Positions 15,701 to 25,411 of a DNA stretch of 42,073 nt are shown piece by piece. The translations under genes and the position numbers were made by a program. Position 1 is the first letter of the stretch; each line of letters opens with the position of its first letter. The notes below the pieces were generated by a model, which ran no database searches, was not told where the DNA came from, and was given only the letters and a program-made list of their open reading frames with translations. This stretch comes from Burkholderiales bacterium (GTDB lineage Bacteria; Pseudomonadota; Gammaproteobacteria; Burkholderiales; JAHFRG01): assembly GCA_035543335.1 (NCBI GenBank), contig DASZZH010000033.1, forward strand, positions 1-42,073, read 5' to 3'.

Positions 15701-16536
15701 AATCGCGGCTCTGGCTCAACCTTATCCTGCTCGTTGCAGTCGGCGCTCTGGCCGCAGTGTTTTACTTCAAGCCGAAAATCGAAGCGCAAAGCGAATTCAG
15801 GCTTTCCAGTTTGCAGGCGGGCGTGGTCAAGAAAATCGTGATTGCCAAAACCGCCGATTCGCCGATTACCGTGGAAAAGCGCGGCGACCACTGGTTCATC
15901 ACCGCGCCGATCAAGGCGCGCGCCGACAGCAATTTGATCTCCGGCGTGCTCGATCTGCTGTCCCTGACCGTCAAGCAACGCTTGCCGGCAACTGATCTCG
16001 CGCGTTTTGATCTGGAACAGCCGTGGGCCAAGCTTACTTTCGACAACCAAGAAATCAGCTTTGGGGATCAGCATCCACTCACCCGCGAACAATTCATCGC
16101 CACCGAAGGCTACGTCTATCTTATTCCGCCGCAATACACCCGTTCCCTGAGCCTGCCCAGCAATTATTTCCTGAGCCACCGGCCGCTCACCGAGAATGAA
16201 ACACCGGTGGGTTTCGAGCTGCCGGGACTGACGCTGACGCAAAAAGAAGGCAAGTGGGAAAGCTCACCTGCAATCAAGCTCACCCAGGATCAGCTCAACC
16301 GCTTCGCTGACGAGTGGCAACATGCTTACTGCATGAGCAGCCGGCCGCTGAGCGGCCAGAAAGGTCCGCCCATCAAAATCCGACTCGCCAACGGTTCTGC
16401 CGTTAACTTTCAGATACTGCAAAAAGAGCCGGACGTGGTGCTGCTGCGCGAAGATGAAGGCATCGCCTATCAGTTCCCAACGGAAATCGGGTTGCGCCTG
16501 CTCGACCCGCTCGCCGCAATCCAAGCGCAAAAATAA
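15697..16536 (+). CDS. DUF4340-type membrane-anchored protein
   Basis: The product is 279 residues from ATG 15697-15699, which overlaps the stop of the preceding gene; a longer in-frame start at 15679 lies inside that gene. It has one N-terminal helix ([24 protein letters not shown]) and a periplasmic domain with paired beta-repeats ([35 protein letters not shown]), typical of DUF4340 proteins found beside Gld-type ABC transporters. The function is not known; it is presumably part of the same complex. Confidence 0.8.
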   Translation: MKSRLWLNLILLVAVGALAAVFYFKPKIEAQSEFRLSSLQAGVVKKIVIAKTADSPITVEKRGDHWFITAPIKARADSNLISGVLDLLSLTVKQRLPATDLARFDLEQPWAKLTFDNQEISFGDQHPLTREQFIATEGYVYLIPPQYTRSLSLPSNYFLSHRPLTENETPVGFELPGLTLTQKEGKWESSPAIKLTQDQLNRFADEWQHAYCMSSRPLSGQKGPPIKIRLANGSAVNFQILQKEPDVVLLREDEGIAYQFPTEIGLRLLDPLAAIQAQK

Positions 16537-16546
16537 GCCCCCCAGC

Positions 16547-17362
16547 ATGCCGGAACTGCCTGAAGTCGAAATCACCCGCCGCGGATTGGAACAGCATGTA
16601 AGCGGCCAGCGCATCGCCAGGATTGCCATTCGCAATCCGAATTTGCGCTGGAAGGTACCGCCAAATTTGCCGCGCCTGCTGGAGGGCTTCGCCATCCATG
16701 GCGTGGCCCGGCGCGGCAAGTATTTGCTGCTGGATTGCGGGGGCGGCACGCTGATCATGCATCTCGGCATGTCGGGCAGCCTGCGAGTCCTGCCCGCGGA
16801 GACGCCCTGGCAGAAACACGATCACTTCGATCTGGTTTTGAATAATGGCGAGATGGTGCGGCTGCACGATCCGCGCCGCTTCGGCGCGGTGCTGTGGACC
16901 GAGAGCGATCCCCTGCAGCACCCCTTGCTCAAAAACCTCGGCCCAGAGCCGTTAACCAACGCGTTTAACGCCGACTGGATTTACCGGCAAACGCGCAACC
17001 GCAGCGCGGCCATCAAGCAAGCACTGATGGACAGCCGCGTGGTGGTGGGCGTGGGTAACATCTATGCCAATGAAGCGCTGTTTCGCGCGCGCATCCATCC
17101 CAAGACTTCCGCTTCGCGCATCGGCCCCGCGCGTTATGAAAAACTGGTCAAGGCGGTGCGCAAGACGCTCATGCTCGCCATCAAGGCAGGCGGCAGTAGC
17201 TTGCGCGATTTCGTTGACTGCGGCGGCAACCTCGGCTGCTTCCAGATGCACTATCTGGTTTACGACCGCGCCGGCAAACCCTGCAGCAAATGCCGGACGG
17301 TGATCCGTCAGCTGCGGCTCGGTCAGCGCTCCAGCTATTTTTGTCCGCGTTGCCAAATCTAA
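16547..17362 (+). CDS. mutM: Formamidopyrimidine-DNA glycosylase
   Basis: The 271-residue bifunctional base-excision enzyme removes 8-oxoguanine and formamidopyrimidines. After the initiator Met comes the catalytic PELPEVE; Pro2 is the nucleophile. ARRGKYLLL holds the conserved Lys, [12 protein letters not shown] is the helix-two-turn-helix region, and the C-terminal zinc finger has CSKC ... CPRC. The start is ATG 16547-16549, since the catalytic Pro must follow it; a longer frame beginning at 16454 overlaps the upstream gene and is not used. It lies 10 bases after the DUF4340 gene. Confidence 0.98.
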   Translation: MPELPEVEITRRGLEQHVSGQRIARIAIRNPNLRWKVPPNLPRLLEGFAIHGVARRGKYLLLDCGGGTLIMHLGMSGSLRVLPAETPWQKHDHFDLVLNNGEMVRLHDPRRFGAVLWTESDPLQHPLLKNLGPEPLTNAFNADWIYRQTRNRSAAIKQALMDSRVVVGVGNIYANEALFRARIHPKTSASRIGPARYEKLVKAVRKTLMLAIKAGGSSLRDFVDCGGNLGCFQMHYLVYDRAGKPCSKCRTVIRQLRLGQRSSYFCPRCQI

Positions 17363-17404
17363 GGATAAATCTCGTTTATGCTAGAGTTAGAATTTGCCCT
17401 TGTT

Positions 17405-17687
17405 TTAGGGAACCTCTGATCAAGTCCTTCACGGATTGCGTTGCTGGCAAAATGCGGATGGATGCAAGGCGCGCGACGAAGGTCGTAGCCCGGACTACGA
17501 CACCGAGGAGCGCAACGACGCAGACGCCGCATTTTACCGCAACCCAGCGGGACGGGGCTTTCCGGGCGGTCTGCTTTGTCGCTCGGCTTGCCAAGGGGGT
17601 CTGGCCATTGGCTGCGCCTCGCTTCGCGCATTCCATCCCGGAAAGCCGCCGTCGCAACTGCGTGGGACTTAATCAGAGGTTCCTTAG
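17405..17687 (+). mobile_element. MITE-like palindromic element, copy F
   Basis: The inverted ends GGAACCTCTGATCAAGTCC (17409-17427, one mismatch) and GGACTTAATCAGAGGTTCC (17665-17683) are flanked by TTAG on both sides (17405-17408, 17684-17687). Stem 1 is AAAATGCGG (17449-17457) with CCGCATTTT (17527-17535) around the core, whose apex is GTCGTAG/CTACGAC-like. Stem 2 is 17551-17566 with 17637-17653. It lies between mutM and the dynamin gene and ends within a base of the latter's first possible ATG. There is no transposase. Confidence 0.92.
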
Positions 17688-17702
17688 ATGGCGCCTAAAC
17701 TC

Positions 17703-17843
17703 ATGAGGAACGCTAACCTCGTTTCGCGACTCCAGGCCTACAGCAGCTAGCGCATTGCACTGTCGCAGGCCGTCGGCGATTACCGCGACTGGCTGCGCGA
17801 GCAGGAGCTCGACGACGCGCAGACCAATTTACGCATTCAGCAA
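17703..17843 (+). pseudogene. 5' segment of dynamin gene, interrupted by TAG
   Basis: From ATG 17703-17705 the frame reads MRNANLVSRLQAYSS, then TAG (17748-17750), then RIALSQAVGDYRDWL... directly into the 17844 frame. Dynamin-like relatives have a helical start of this kind, usually with Trp-Arg at that place (from memory), so a TGG to TAG change is the likeliest cause. A second in-frame ATG at 17688 abuts element F. The segment is needed for the full N-terminal helix of the protein. Confidence 0.65.
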
Positions 17844-19658
17844 TTGCGCGACCGCCTGGCCGACGACAAGCTGAACGTCGCTTTTGTCGCCGAATTCTCG
17901 CGCGGCAAATCGGAACTCATCAATGCGATTTTTTTCGCCGATTACGGCCAAAGGCTGCTTCCTTCCAGCGCCGGGCGCACCACCATGTGCCCGACCGAAC
18001 TGCTGTACGACCCGGCGCGCGAGCCGAGCATCCAGCTGCTGCCGATCGAAACCCGCGCCAAGCATTCCAGCACCAGCGAATATAAGCGCTTCCCCGACGA
18101 ATGGCGCAGCCTGCCGCTGAATGTGAATTCGGGGGAAGCGATGGCGGAAGCATTCCGGCAGGTGAGCGAAACCCGGCGCGCGCCGCTGGAAGAAGCCAAG
18201 AGCTACGGCCTGTATAACGAGGACGATGCCGACCAGGCGTTGCTGGTAAAGGAAGACGGCACCATGGAAATTCCCTGCTGGCGGCATGCGATCATCAATT
18301 TTCCGCATCCGCTTTTGAAACAGGGCCTGGTGATTCTGGATACGCCGGGTCTGAACGCCATCGGCGCCGAGCCGGAGCTGACGCTCAATCTTTTGCCGAA
18401 CGCGCACGCGGTGCTGTTCATTCTGGCGGCCGATGCCGGCGTCACCAAGTCCGACATCCAGGTGTGGCGCAACCACATCAGCTATCTGCAAGGCCAGCAG
18501 AAAGGCCGCATCATCGTGCTTAACAAGATTGACGGCTTGTGGGATGACCTGAAAAATCCGGCATTGGTGGAAAACGAGATCTCCGGGCAGGTGCGATACT
18601 GTTCCGAGACGCTGGGCCTGCACGCTTCGCAAATCTTCCCGGTGTCGGCGCAGAAAGGCCTGGTGGCCAAGGTCAACAGGGACGATGTGCTGCTCGCCAG
18701 AAGCCGCCTGCCGGAACTTGAGCAGGCGCTTTCCGACTACCTGATTCCGTGCAAACGGGACATCGTGCGAGAAAAAACCCAGAGCGAAGTCGAGGACATG
18801 GTAGGCAACGCCAGGCATATTCTCGAAGGCAGGCTTTCCGGCGTGTACGAACAGCTTGAAGAACTCAAAGCGCTGCGCGGCAAGAACCAGGACGTGGTCG
18901 CGCACATGATGCAGCGGATCAAAAGCGAAAAAGACGACTTCGAAAAGAGCCTGCAACGCTTCCAGGCGCTGCGCAGCGTGTTTTCGCAGCACACCAACGC
19001 GCTCTTCGCCTGCCTCGGCATGGACGCGCTGCAAGCGGGGGTACAGAGTACCCGTCAGTCAATGGAGCAGAGCAAGTTCAGCTCGAGCCTGCGGCAGGCC
19101 ATGCACGAGTTTTTCAACAAAGCCAGCGAAAACCTGATGAGCTCCGCCAAGCAGACCGTGGAAATCCGCGCCATGATGGAAGCGATGTACAAGAAATTCG
19201 GCGCCGAGCACGGGCTCGCCGAACTCGCACCGGCGGCCTTCTCGATGCTGAAGTACATTAAAGAGATGGAGCGGCTGCGCGATGGGTACCGGCGCCATTT
19301 CGACACTGCCTGCACCATGCTCACCCACGAGAAAGCCACGCTGATGAACAAGTTTTTCGAAACGTTGGCGAGCCGCGTGGTGCACCTCTACACCATCGCC
19401 AACCGCGACACCGAAAGCTGGTTGAAGGCGGTGATGGCGCCGATGGAAACCCAGGTGCGCGAGCATCAGCTGCAACTGAAACGACGACTGGAGAGCATCA
19501 AGCACATCCACCAGGTGACCGACACGCTGGAAGACCGCATTACCGAGCTGGAGGAGCAGGAACGCCAGATCAAACGCCAGCTCGACCAGCTCAAGCAAGT
19601 CTCGCACAAGATCGCCGTCAGGCTGTTCTTCGACGAGCCGCGCGAAATGGCCGCCTGA
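17844..19658 (+). CDS. Dynamin-like GTPase, 5'-truncated frame
   Basis: A 604-residue product from TTG 17844, the first usable start after the in-frame TAG at 17748; the intact ancestral gene probably began at ATG 17703. The GTPase motifs are present: G1 AEFSRGKSE (about residues 15-23), a switch with AGRTTMCPTE, G3 LDTPGLN (about 165) and G4 LNKIDG (about 226). The C-terminal half is helical with coiled-coil stretches (LEDRITELEEQERQIKRQLDQLKQ, about 565-590). Bacterial dynamin-like proteins bind and remodel membranes. The gene lies downstream of element F, without a recognisable ribosome site for the TTG. It may be expressed poorly, by readthrough, or not at all. Confidence 0.82.
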   Translation: MRDRLADDKLNVAFVAEFSRGKSELINAIFFADYGQRLLPSSAGRTTMCPTELLYDPAREPSIQLLPIETRAKHSSTSEYKRFPDEWRSLPLNVNSGEAMAEAFRQVSETRRAPLEEAKSYGLYNEDDADQALLVKEDGTMEIPCWRHAIINFPHPLLKQGLVILDTPGLNAIGAEPELTLNLLPNAHAVLFILAADAGVTKSDIQVWRNHISYLQGQQKGRIIVLNKIDGLWDDLKNPALVENEISGQVRYCSETLGLHASQIFPVSAQKGLVAKVNRDDVLLARSRLPELEQALSDYLIPCKRDIVREKTQSEVEDMVGNARHILEGRLSGVYEQLEELKALRGKNQDVVAHMMQRIKSEKDDFEKSLQRFQALRSVFSQHTNALFACLGMDALQAGVQSTRQSMEQSKFSSSLRQAMHEFFNKASENLMSSAKQTVEIRAMMEAMYKKFGAEHGLAELAPAAFSMLKYIKEMERLRDGYRRHFDTACTMLTHEKATLMNKFFETLASRVVHLYTIANRDTESWLKAVMAPMETQVREHQLQLKRRLESIKHIHQVTDTLEDRITELEEQERQIKRQLDQLKQVSHKIAVRLFFDEPREMAA

Positions 19659-19694
19659 GGCGGCGCTGTTTCCAGCCGTTACATTAGCTGAAAT

Positions 19695-19970
<276 letters not shown>

Positions 19971-19978
19971 TCACTTCA

Positions 19979-20461
19979 TCACGGTTTTTTGATTTTGGCA
20001 CTTAGCTTCTTGGCGATCAAGGGCTGCACGAATGGCCCCACCTCGCCGCCCAGAGTCGCGATCTCACGCACCATAGTGGCGGAAATGAACATGTACTGCT
20101 CGGAAGGCGTGAGAAAAATCGTTTCCACATCGGGATACAAAATGCGGTTCATCCCCGCCATCTGGAATTCGAACTCGAAATCGGAAACGGCGCGCAAGCC
20201 GCGCAGGATGATTGTCGCCCTGTGCCCGCGCAAGAAATCCATCAGCAAACCGGAAAATCCAAGCACTTGCACATTCTGGTAGCCCGCCAGCACCTGCTTG
20301 GCCATGTCCACGCGCTCCTTCAGCGTGAAAAACGGCTGCTTGTCGCGGCTGTCAGCCACCGCCACGATGACGGCATCGAAGATGCTGGCGGCGCGGCGCA
20401 CCAGGTCTTCATGGCCGCGGGTGATGGGATCGAAACCGCCGGGGTAGACTGCCTTATTCAT
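19979..20461 (-). CDS. coaD: Phosphopantetheine adenylyltransferase
   Basis: The 160-residue enzyme makes dephospho-CoA from 4'-phosphopantetheine and ATP, the penultimate step in CoA synthesis. The nucleotidyltransferase motif [15 protein letters not shown] with TRGH (the T/HxGH motif) is at residues 8-22. The C-terminal [18 protein letters not shown] is the ISSTxVRE-like motif. The length is standard. It overlaps the 3' end of rsmD by 8 bases, a conserved pair. Confidence 0.98.
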   Translation of the reverse strand: MNKAVYPGGFDPITRGHEDLVRRAASIFDAVIVAVADSRDKQPFFTLKERVDMAKQVLAGYQNVQVLGFSGLLMDFLRGHRATIILRGLRAVSDFEFEFQMAGMNRILYPDVETIFLTPSEQYMFISATMVREIATLGGEVGPFVQPLIAKKLSAKIKKP

Positions 20462-20999
20462 GTTGTTTCCGTTTCAGCAATTGGTAACACACCTGGCCGG
20501 CCTGCGCCTGGCGCCACGTCTCCCAACCGGGCTCATCACAGGCGTCGCCGCTTTCCACATACACCCGCCCTCCCGGAACCAGGCGCGCAGGCAACTCAGC
20601 AAGCAGGCGCGGCAGATAATCGTCACGGAACGGCGGATCGAGAAAAACCATATCGTAGACATTCCGGTCGGCTTTCAGGAATTGTAGCGCATCGGCGTGT
20701 ACCAGTTCCAGGTTTTGCGCCTTGAACCTGTGCGCGTTTTCACGCAGCGCCTGAAACGCCACGCGGTGCTTTTCCACCATCATCACCTTTTGCGCGCCGC
20801 GAGATAAGGCTTCGAAGCCCAGCGCGCCGCTGCCGGCAAACAAATCGAGACAGGTCATGCCGGTGAGGTCCTGGCCGAGCCAGTTGAACAGGGTTTTGCG
20901 CACGCGGTCGGGAGTGGGGCGCAAATCGGGCAGCGCCGGAAACTCAATGAAACGGCTGCGCCATTCGCCGCCGATGATGCGCACTCTGCCGCGCCGCAT
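20454..20999 (-). CDS. rsmD: 16S rRNA (guanine966-N2)-methyltransferase
   Basis: The 181-residue methyltransferase modifies G966 of 16S rRNA. The N-terminus [16 protein letters not shown] and [19 protein letters not shown] are family signatures. SAM motif I is [15 protein letters not shown] (about 55-69) and the catalytic motif is DPPF (about 121-124). It overlaps coaD and lies 12 bases after the M16 protease gene. Confidence 0.97.
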   Translation of the reverse strand: MRRGRVRIIGGEWRSRFIEFPALPDLRPTPDRVRKTLFNWLGQDLTGMTCLDLFAGSGALGFEALSRGAQKVMMVEKHRVAFQALRENAHRFKAQNLELVHADALQFLKADRNVYDMVFLDPPFRDDYLPRLLAELPARLVPGGRVYVESGDACDEPGWETWRQAQAGQVCYQLLKRKQHE

Positions 21000-21011
21000 G
21001 AGAAAACGCCG

Positions 21012-22337
21012 TCAGCCCGCGCCCGGCGCGCCCACCACCACCGTGACCATGTGCCCGGGATCAATGCGCCGCTGGAAGGCGCTTTTGATTTGCGCCACAG
21101 TCACATTCTCGACGCGGGGAACAAAATCGTCTAGATAAGTCAGCGGCAGGCGGTAAAAACCGATTACGGATAGATACTCGAGAATTTTCTTGTTGCTGTC
21201 GATGCGCAGCGGAAAGCCGCCGACCAGATTCTGCTTTGCCGCCTTGAGCTCCGGTTCGGTCGGCCCCTTGGCGATGAAATCGCGCAGCGTCTCGCGCACC
21301 ACTTTAAGTGCCTCGTCCGCCTGCTCCTTTTTGGTCTGCAAGCCAATCTGGAACGGACCCTGCTGTTTGAGCGGCATGAAATAGCTGTAAACGCTGTACA
21401 CCAGCCCACGTTTTTGCCGCATTTGCTCGACGAAGCGCGAAGCGAACCCGCCGCCGCCGAGAATATAGTTGCCGACAAACAGCGCAAAATAATCAGGGTC
21501 GTCGCGCTTGACGCCCGGATAGCCGATGAGAATATGGCTTTGCGTCGCCGGATGCGGAATCTCACGGTTTTGCGCCTGTGCCGGAAGCGGAACTTGCGGC
21601 AGCACCGGCGGGGGCGCAGCCGCTTCGGGTAGTTTCGCGGTGAGTTTTTCCGCGATTTCCTGCGCAGTCTCGCGGCTTACATCGCCGATAATCGCCACCA
21701 CCGCATCGTTTGCGGTGTAATAAGCGCGATAAAACTGCACTAAATCATCGCGCTTGAGCGACTCCAGGCTGTCCACTTCCCCGGAAGTGCGCAGCGCATA
21801 CGGGTGGCTGCCGTAGAGGAGCGAGTAGAACGCGCGTTCGGCGATGCTTTCCGGCTTGGTCGCCGCTTCTTTCAGCATCGCTGTCATGCGCGTCTTTTCC
21901 CGGTCCAGCACCTTATCGGGAAACTCGGGCCGCTGCACGATGCGCGACAAAACATCGAGCGCCTGATCGCGCTCGTGCGCGCTGCTCAAGGTGCGCAGCG
22001 TCATGCCGGCGCGGTCCTGGTCGATGCGTCCGCCCAGCTGCGCCCCGACATCAGCGAGCTTTTCGGCGATTTCGTCTTCGGAAAGTCCGTCGGCGCCCAG
22101 GCTCAGCAGGTGCCGGGTGAGGCTCGCCAAGCCCGATTTTTCCCGGGTGTCGCGGCTGCTGCCGGCGGCGAAATCAATGCTGATATCGAGCATCGGCAGT
22201 TCATGGCTTTCCACGAAATAGACCCGAGCGCCGGTCAACGTCTGCCAATTCTGTATCGGCAGGATGGCAAAAGCGGGTCCGGCTCCGGCGAATACGCCAA
22301 GCAAAACCAAGCCGCACCACTTAAAAACGTTAATCAT
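21012..22337 (-). CDS. M16 peptidase-like subunit lacking the metal site
   Basis: A 441-residue M16-family protein with a signal peptide (MINVFKWCGLVLLGVFAGAGPAFA). The position of the zinc motif HxxEH reads SLTRHLLSLG, so the metal ligands are missing. The C-terminal substrate-binding half is kept (YILGGGGFASRFVEQMRQKRGLVYSVYSYF). In two-subunit M16B enzymes, one chain carries the zinc site and the other this loop, so the gene probably works with the adjacent catalytic chain. Its ATG overlaps that gene's stop by 8 bases. It is probably periplasmic. Confidence 0.93.
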   Translation of the reverse strand: MINVFKWCGLVLLGVFAGAGPAFAILPIQNWQTLTGARVYFVESHELPMLDISIDFAAGSSRDTREKSGLASLTRHLLSLGADGLSEDEIAEKLADVGAQLGGRIDQDRAGMTLRTLSSAHERDQALDVLSRIVQRPEFPDKVLDREKTRMTAMLKEAATKPESIAERAFYSLLYGSHPYALRTSGEVDSLESLKRDDLVQFYRAYYTANDAVVAIIGDVSRETAQEIAEKLTAKLPEAAAPPPVLPQVPLPAQAQNREIPHPATQSHILIGYPGVKRDDPDYFALFVGNYILGGGGFASRFVEQMRQKRGLVYSVYSYFMPLKQQGPFQIGLQTKKEQADEALKVVRETLRDFIAKGPTEPELKAAKQNLVGGFPLRIDSNKKILEYLSVIGFYRLPLTYLDDFVPRVENVTVAQIKSAFQRRIDPGHMVTVVVGAPGAG

Positions 22338-23718
22338 GTTTTAATCCTTTTGGCGCCTTGAGCGGCTTTTTGTTTTCGAGAGGCTGCGGATCGAGTGCCG
22401 CGACTGTGAGATTGTCGTCGTTGAAATATTTTTTTGCCACTGCCTGTACCTGATCCGCGCTTACCGCTTTCAGCTTGTCCACCAGAATATCCAGCGTTTT
22501 ATACGACAGCCCCGCCATTTCCCACGCGCCGATTTGCCGCGCCTGGGCCATGACCGAATCGCGCTCAAATACTTCGTTGGCGATGACCTGGGCCTTTACC
22601 CGGTTCAGTTCCTCATTGGTCACGCCGTCATTGATGATTTTTTGCAGCTCGCCGCGTATCGCCGTTTCCAAATCGGCAACACTTTTGCCTTCGCTGGGAA
22701 CGCCGTCCAAGTAAAACAGGCCCGGACCGCGTTCGTCGCTGTCATAACTCACCCCGGTGGAAGAGGCGACCTGGGTTTCGCGCACCAAGGAACGGTTTAA
22801 CCGCGCCGACTCGTTGCCATCGAGTACGCCGCCAAGAATCTCCAGCGCGTAAGGTTCCCAGTCGCGCTCGGCATCGCGCAGCACCGGCGCGTGGTAGCTC
22901 ATCATGAGGTAAGGCAACTGGGCGGGCGCTTTCACTGTGACGCGGCGGATGCCGGTTTGCTGCGGTTCTTCCTGCGGTTTGCGCATCGGCAGCACTTTGG
23001 GTTTGATGGCACCAAAATAGCGCCGGGCGAGATTAAACACTTCACTCGGCTTCACATCACCCACCACCACCAGTGTCGCATTATTCGGCGCATACCAGGT
23101 ACGGTACCAGCGCGTCGCATCGTCCACCCGCATGTTTTCCAGATCGTTCATCCAGCCAATGACCGGCGTGCGGTAGGGGTGGGCTCCGAAAGTCGTCGCC
23201 AGCAACTGCTCATAAACCAGCGCCTGAGGCTTGTCATCGGTGCGCCAGCGCCGCTCCTCCATCACCACTTTTATTTCTTTCTCAAATTCCTGTCTGGAAA
23301 GCGCCAGATTCTGCATGCGGTCCGCTTCCAGTTTCATGGCAAGCGGGAGCTTCGACTTGTGCAGTTGCTGGAAAAAGGCGGTGTAATCCTTACTGGTAAA
23401 AGCGTTGTCGCGCCCGCCGGCTTGGGCGATGATTTTGGAAAATTCGCCGCTCGGAACCTTTTTCGTACCTTTGAACATCATGTGCTCCAACACATGCGCG
23501 ACACCGGTGGTGCCGTTCACTTCGTCCATGCTTCCGACCTTGTACCACACCATCGACACCACCACCGGCGAGCGGTGGTCTTCCTTAACGATCACCTTGA
23601 GGCCGTTTTTCAGCGTGTGTTCCGCGGTGACGGCGCGGGCGGTGCAGGGGAACAAGCTGACGAGAAGAAAAGCTGCTGCAAAACTTGAATACTTAAGAAC
23701 GCGGGCAATATCATTCAT
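22330..23718 (-). CDS. M16 family zinc peptidase, catalytic subunit
   Basis: A 462-residue protein with a signal peptide (about 1-29, ending CTARA) and the zinc-binding HVLEH at residues 75-79 within GVAHVLEHMMFKGT, with the distal Glu in VVMEERRWRT. This is the active chain of a periplasmic M16 peptidase; homologues degrade small peptides, and the physiological substrate is unknown. It is the first gene of a minus-strand operon with the non-catalytic chain, rsmD, coaD and the ferredoxin. It is divergent from ftsY, sharing a region of about 90 bases with it. Confidence 0.95.
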   Translation of the reverse strand: MNDIARVLKYSSFAAAFLLVSLFPCTARAVTAEHTLKNGLKVIVKEDHRSPVVVSMVWYKVGSMDEVNGTTGVAHVLEHMMFKGTKKVPSGEFSKIIAQAGGRDNAFTSKDYTAFFQQLHKSKLPLAMKLEADRMQNLALSRQEFEKEIKVVMEERRWRTDDKPQALVYEQLLATTFGAHPYRTPVIGWMNDLENMRVDDATRWYRTWYAPNNATLVVVGDVKPSEVFNLARRYFGAIKPKVLPMRKPQEEPQQTGIRRVTVKAPAQLPYLMMSYHAPVLRDAERDWEPYALEILGGVLDGNESARLNRSLVRETQVASSTGVSYDSDERGPGLFYLDGVPSEGKSVADLETAIRGELQKIINDGVTNEELNRVKAQVIANEVFERDSVMAQARQIGAWEMAGLSYKTLDILVDKLKAVSADQVQAVAKKYFNDDNLTVAALDPQPLENKKPLKAPKGLKHD

Positions 23719-23810
23719 TATTTTTGGCCTACGATGGGTTGATTTCGAATAGAATTATACCCGGATTGCACTTCTTCATTCCGGGCACGCGATTTGTGAC
23801 AACAGGCAGC

Positions 23811-24761
23811 ATGTTTAGTTTCTTAAAGCAGGACAAAACCGAAAGCGGCGCCTCGAGCTGGACTGAGCGCTTGAAGCGGGGCCTTGCACGCACTCGCAAC
23901 CAGCTGGGCCAACAACTGGCGAGCGTGTTTGGCGGCCACGGCAAAATTGACCAGGCGCTGTATGAGGAGCTGGAAAGCGTCCTGCTCCTGTCCGACGTCG
24001 GTGTTTCCGCAACCCGTCATCTCCTCGAACAATTGCGCGTACGAGTCGAACGCGACAAGCTACAGGATGCAACTAAACTCAAGCAGGCATTGCAAGAGGC
24101 TTTGCTGGAATTGCTCGCGCCGCTTGAGAAACCGCTGGATACCGCTTTCCATAAGCCTTTCATCGTCATGGTTGCCGGAGTGAACGGCAGCGGCAAGACC
24201 ACTTCGATCGGCAAGCTCGCCAACTATTTTCAAACGCAGGGCAAATCGGTCTTGCTGGCTGCGGGGGACACCTACCGCGCGGCGGCGCGCGAGCAGTTGA
24301 TGGCCTGGGGCGAGCGCAACAAGGTCCAGGTCATCGCACAACAAGGCGGCGATCCGGCGGCGGTGATATTCGATGCGATCCATGCCGCCAAAGCGCGCCG
24401 TACGGATATCGTGCTTGCCGACACCGCGGGCCGGCTGCCCACACAGCTGCATCTGATGGAGGAAATCAAGAAAGTAAAGCGCGTGATCGCCAAGGCGGAT
24501 CCTTCCGCGCCGCATGAAACCCTGCTGGTACTGGACGCCAACACCGGGCAAAATGCACTCGCCCAGGTCAAAGCGTTTGACACGGCGCTTGGGCTCACCG
24601 GGCTGGTCCTCACCAAGCTCGACGGCACCGCCAAAGGTGGAGCCATCGCCGCCATCGCCAGGGAAAAGCCCATTCCGATGCGCTTCATCGGCGTCGGCGA
24701 AGGACTGGACGATTTGCGTCCCTTCTCTGCAAAAGAATTTGTTGCGGCGCTCTTCGAATGA
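23811..24761 (+). CDS. ftsY: Signal recognition particle receptor FtsY
   Basis: A 316-residue SRP receptor GTPase, targeting ribosome-SRP complexes to the inner membrane. I use ATG 23811-23813 (MFSFLKQDKTES); a longer frame begins at 23724 but its extra N-terminus is unlike the family. The acidic A domain is very short. The N domain spans about 20-100. The G domain contains GVNGSGKTTSIGKLA, DTYRAAAREQL, DTAGRLPTQ and TKLDGTAKGG. It is translationally coupled to ftsE (ATGA overlap). Confidence 0.97.
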   Translation: MFSFLKQDKTESGASSWTERLKRGLARTRNQLGQQLASVFGGHGKIDQALYEELESVLLLSDVGVSATRHLLEQLRVRVERDKLQDATKLKQALQEALLELLAPLEKPLDTAFHKPFIVMVAGVNGSGKTTSIGKLANYFQTQGKSVLLAAGDTYRAAAREQLMAWGERNKVQVIAQQGGDPAAVIFDAIHAAKARRTDIVLADTAGRLPTQLHLMEEIKKVKRVIAKADPSAPHETLLVLDANTGQNALAQVKAFDTALGLTGLVLTKLDGTAKGGAIAAIAREKPIPMRFIGVGEGLDDLRPFSAKEFVAALFE

Positions 24762-25411
24762 TTTCCGCCAGCCTGGTCTGCAAGCGCTACCCCGGCGGCC
24801 AGGAGGCGCTGAGGCACTTAAGCTTCAAGATTGAAGCGGGCGAGCTGGTGGGAGTCACCGGCCATTCGGGCGCCGGGAAAAGCACCCTGCTCAAACTCCT
24901 CGCCGCTATCGAGCGGCCCACCAGCGGCAGCCTCATCGTCAACGGCCAGAATACAGGCTCACTGCGCGCGGCGGCGATTCCCTATCTGCGCCGTCGTTTC
25001 GGCCTGGTGTTTCAGGACCAGAAACTTCTGTTTGAGCGCACCGTGTTTGAAAACGTGTTGCTGCCGCTCGCGATCACTGGTTTCGACCGCCGCGAAAGCG
25101 CGAAACGCGCGCGCGCGGCGCTCGATAAAGTGGGGCTGCTCAACAAGGAAAAAGCTCTACCGATCACGCTTTCCGGCGGCGAGCAGCAGAGGCTGTGCAT
25201 CGCCCGCGCCATCGTCAGCCGCCCGGTAATACTCCTCGCCGACGAGCCCACCGGCAATCTGGATTCCGCTTATGCCGCCGACATCATGGAACTTTTCAAA
25301 TCGTTCAACCAGGTCGGCGTCACCGTGATTATCGCGAGCCACGATGAAACCATGCTCGCCAAACTCAATGCACGGCTTATGAAACTCCGCCAAGGGGAAC
25401 TCATGCAATGA
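24758..25411 (+). CDS. ftsE: Cell-division ATPase FtsE
   Basis: The 217-residue ABC ATPase works with FtsX at the division site to activate peptidoglycan hydrolases through EnvC. Walker A is [12 protein letters not shown] (about 35-46), the signature is LSGGEQQRL, and Walker B is [13 protein letters not shown]. The length is normal. The start overlaps ftsY by 4 bases and the stop overlaps ftsX by 4 bases. Confidence 0.98.
   Translation: MISASLVCKRYPGGQEALRHLSFKIEAGELVGVTGHSGAGKSTLLKLLAAIERPTSGSLIVNGQNTGSLRAAAIPYLRRRFGLVFQDQKLLFERTVFENVLLPLAITGFDRRESAKRARAALDKVGLLNKEKALPITLSGGEQQRLCIARAIVSRPVILLADEPTGNLDSAYAADIMELFKSFNQVGVTVIIASHDETMLAKLNARLMKLRQGELMQ

Noticed and set aside
17290..17706. 138-codon plus-strand frame through element F
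   Set aside because: It starts inside mutM in another frame and is made mostly of the repeat; not treated as a gene.
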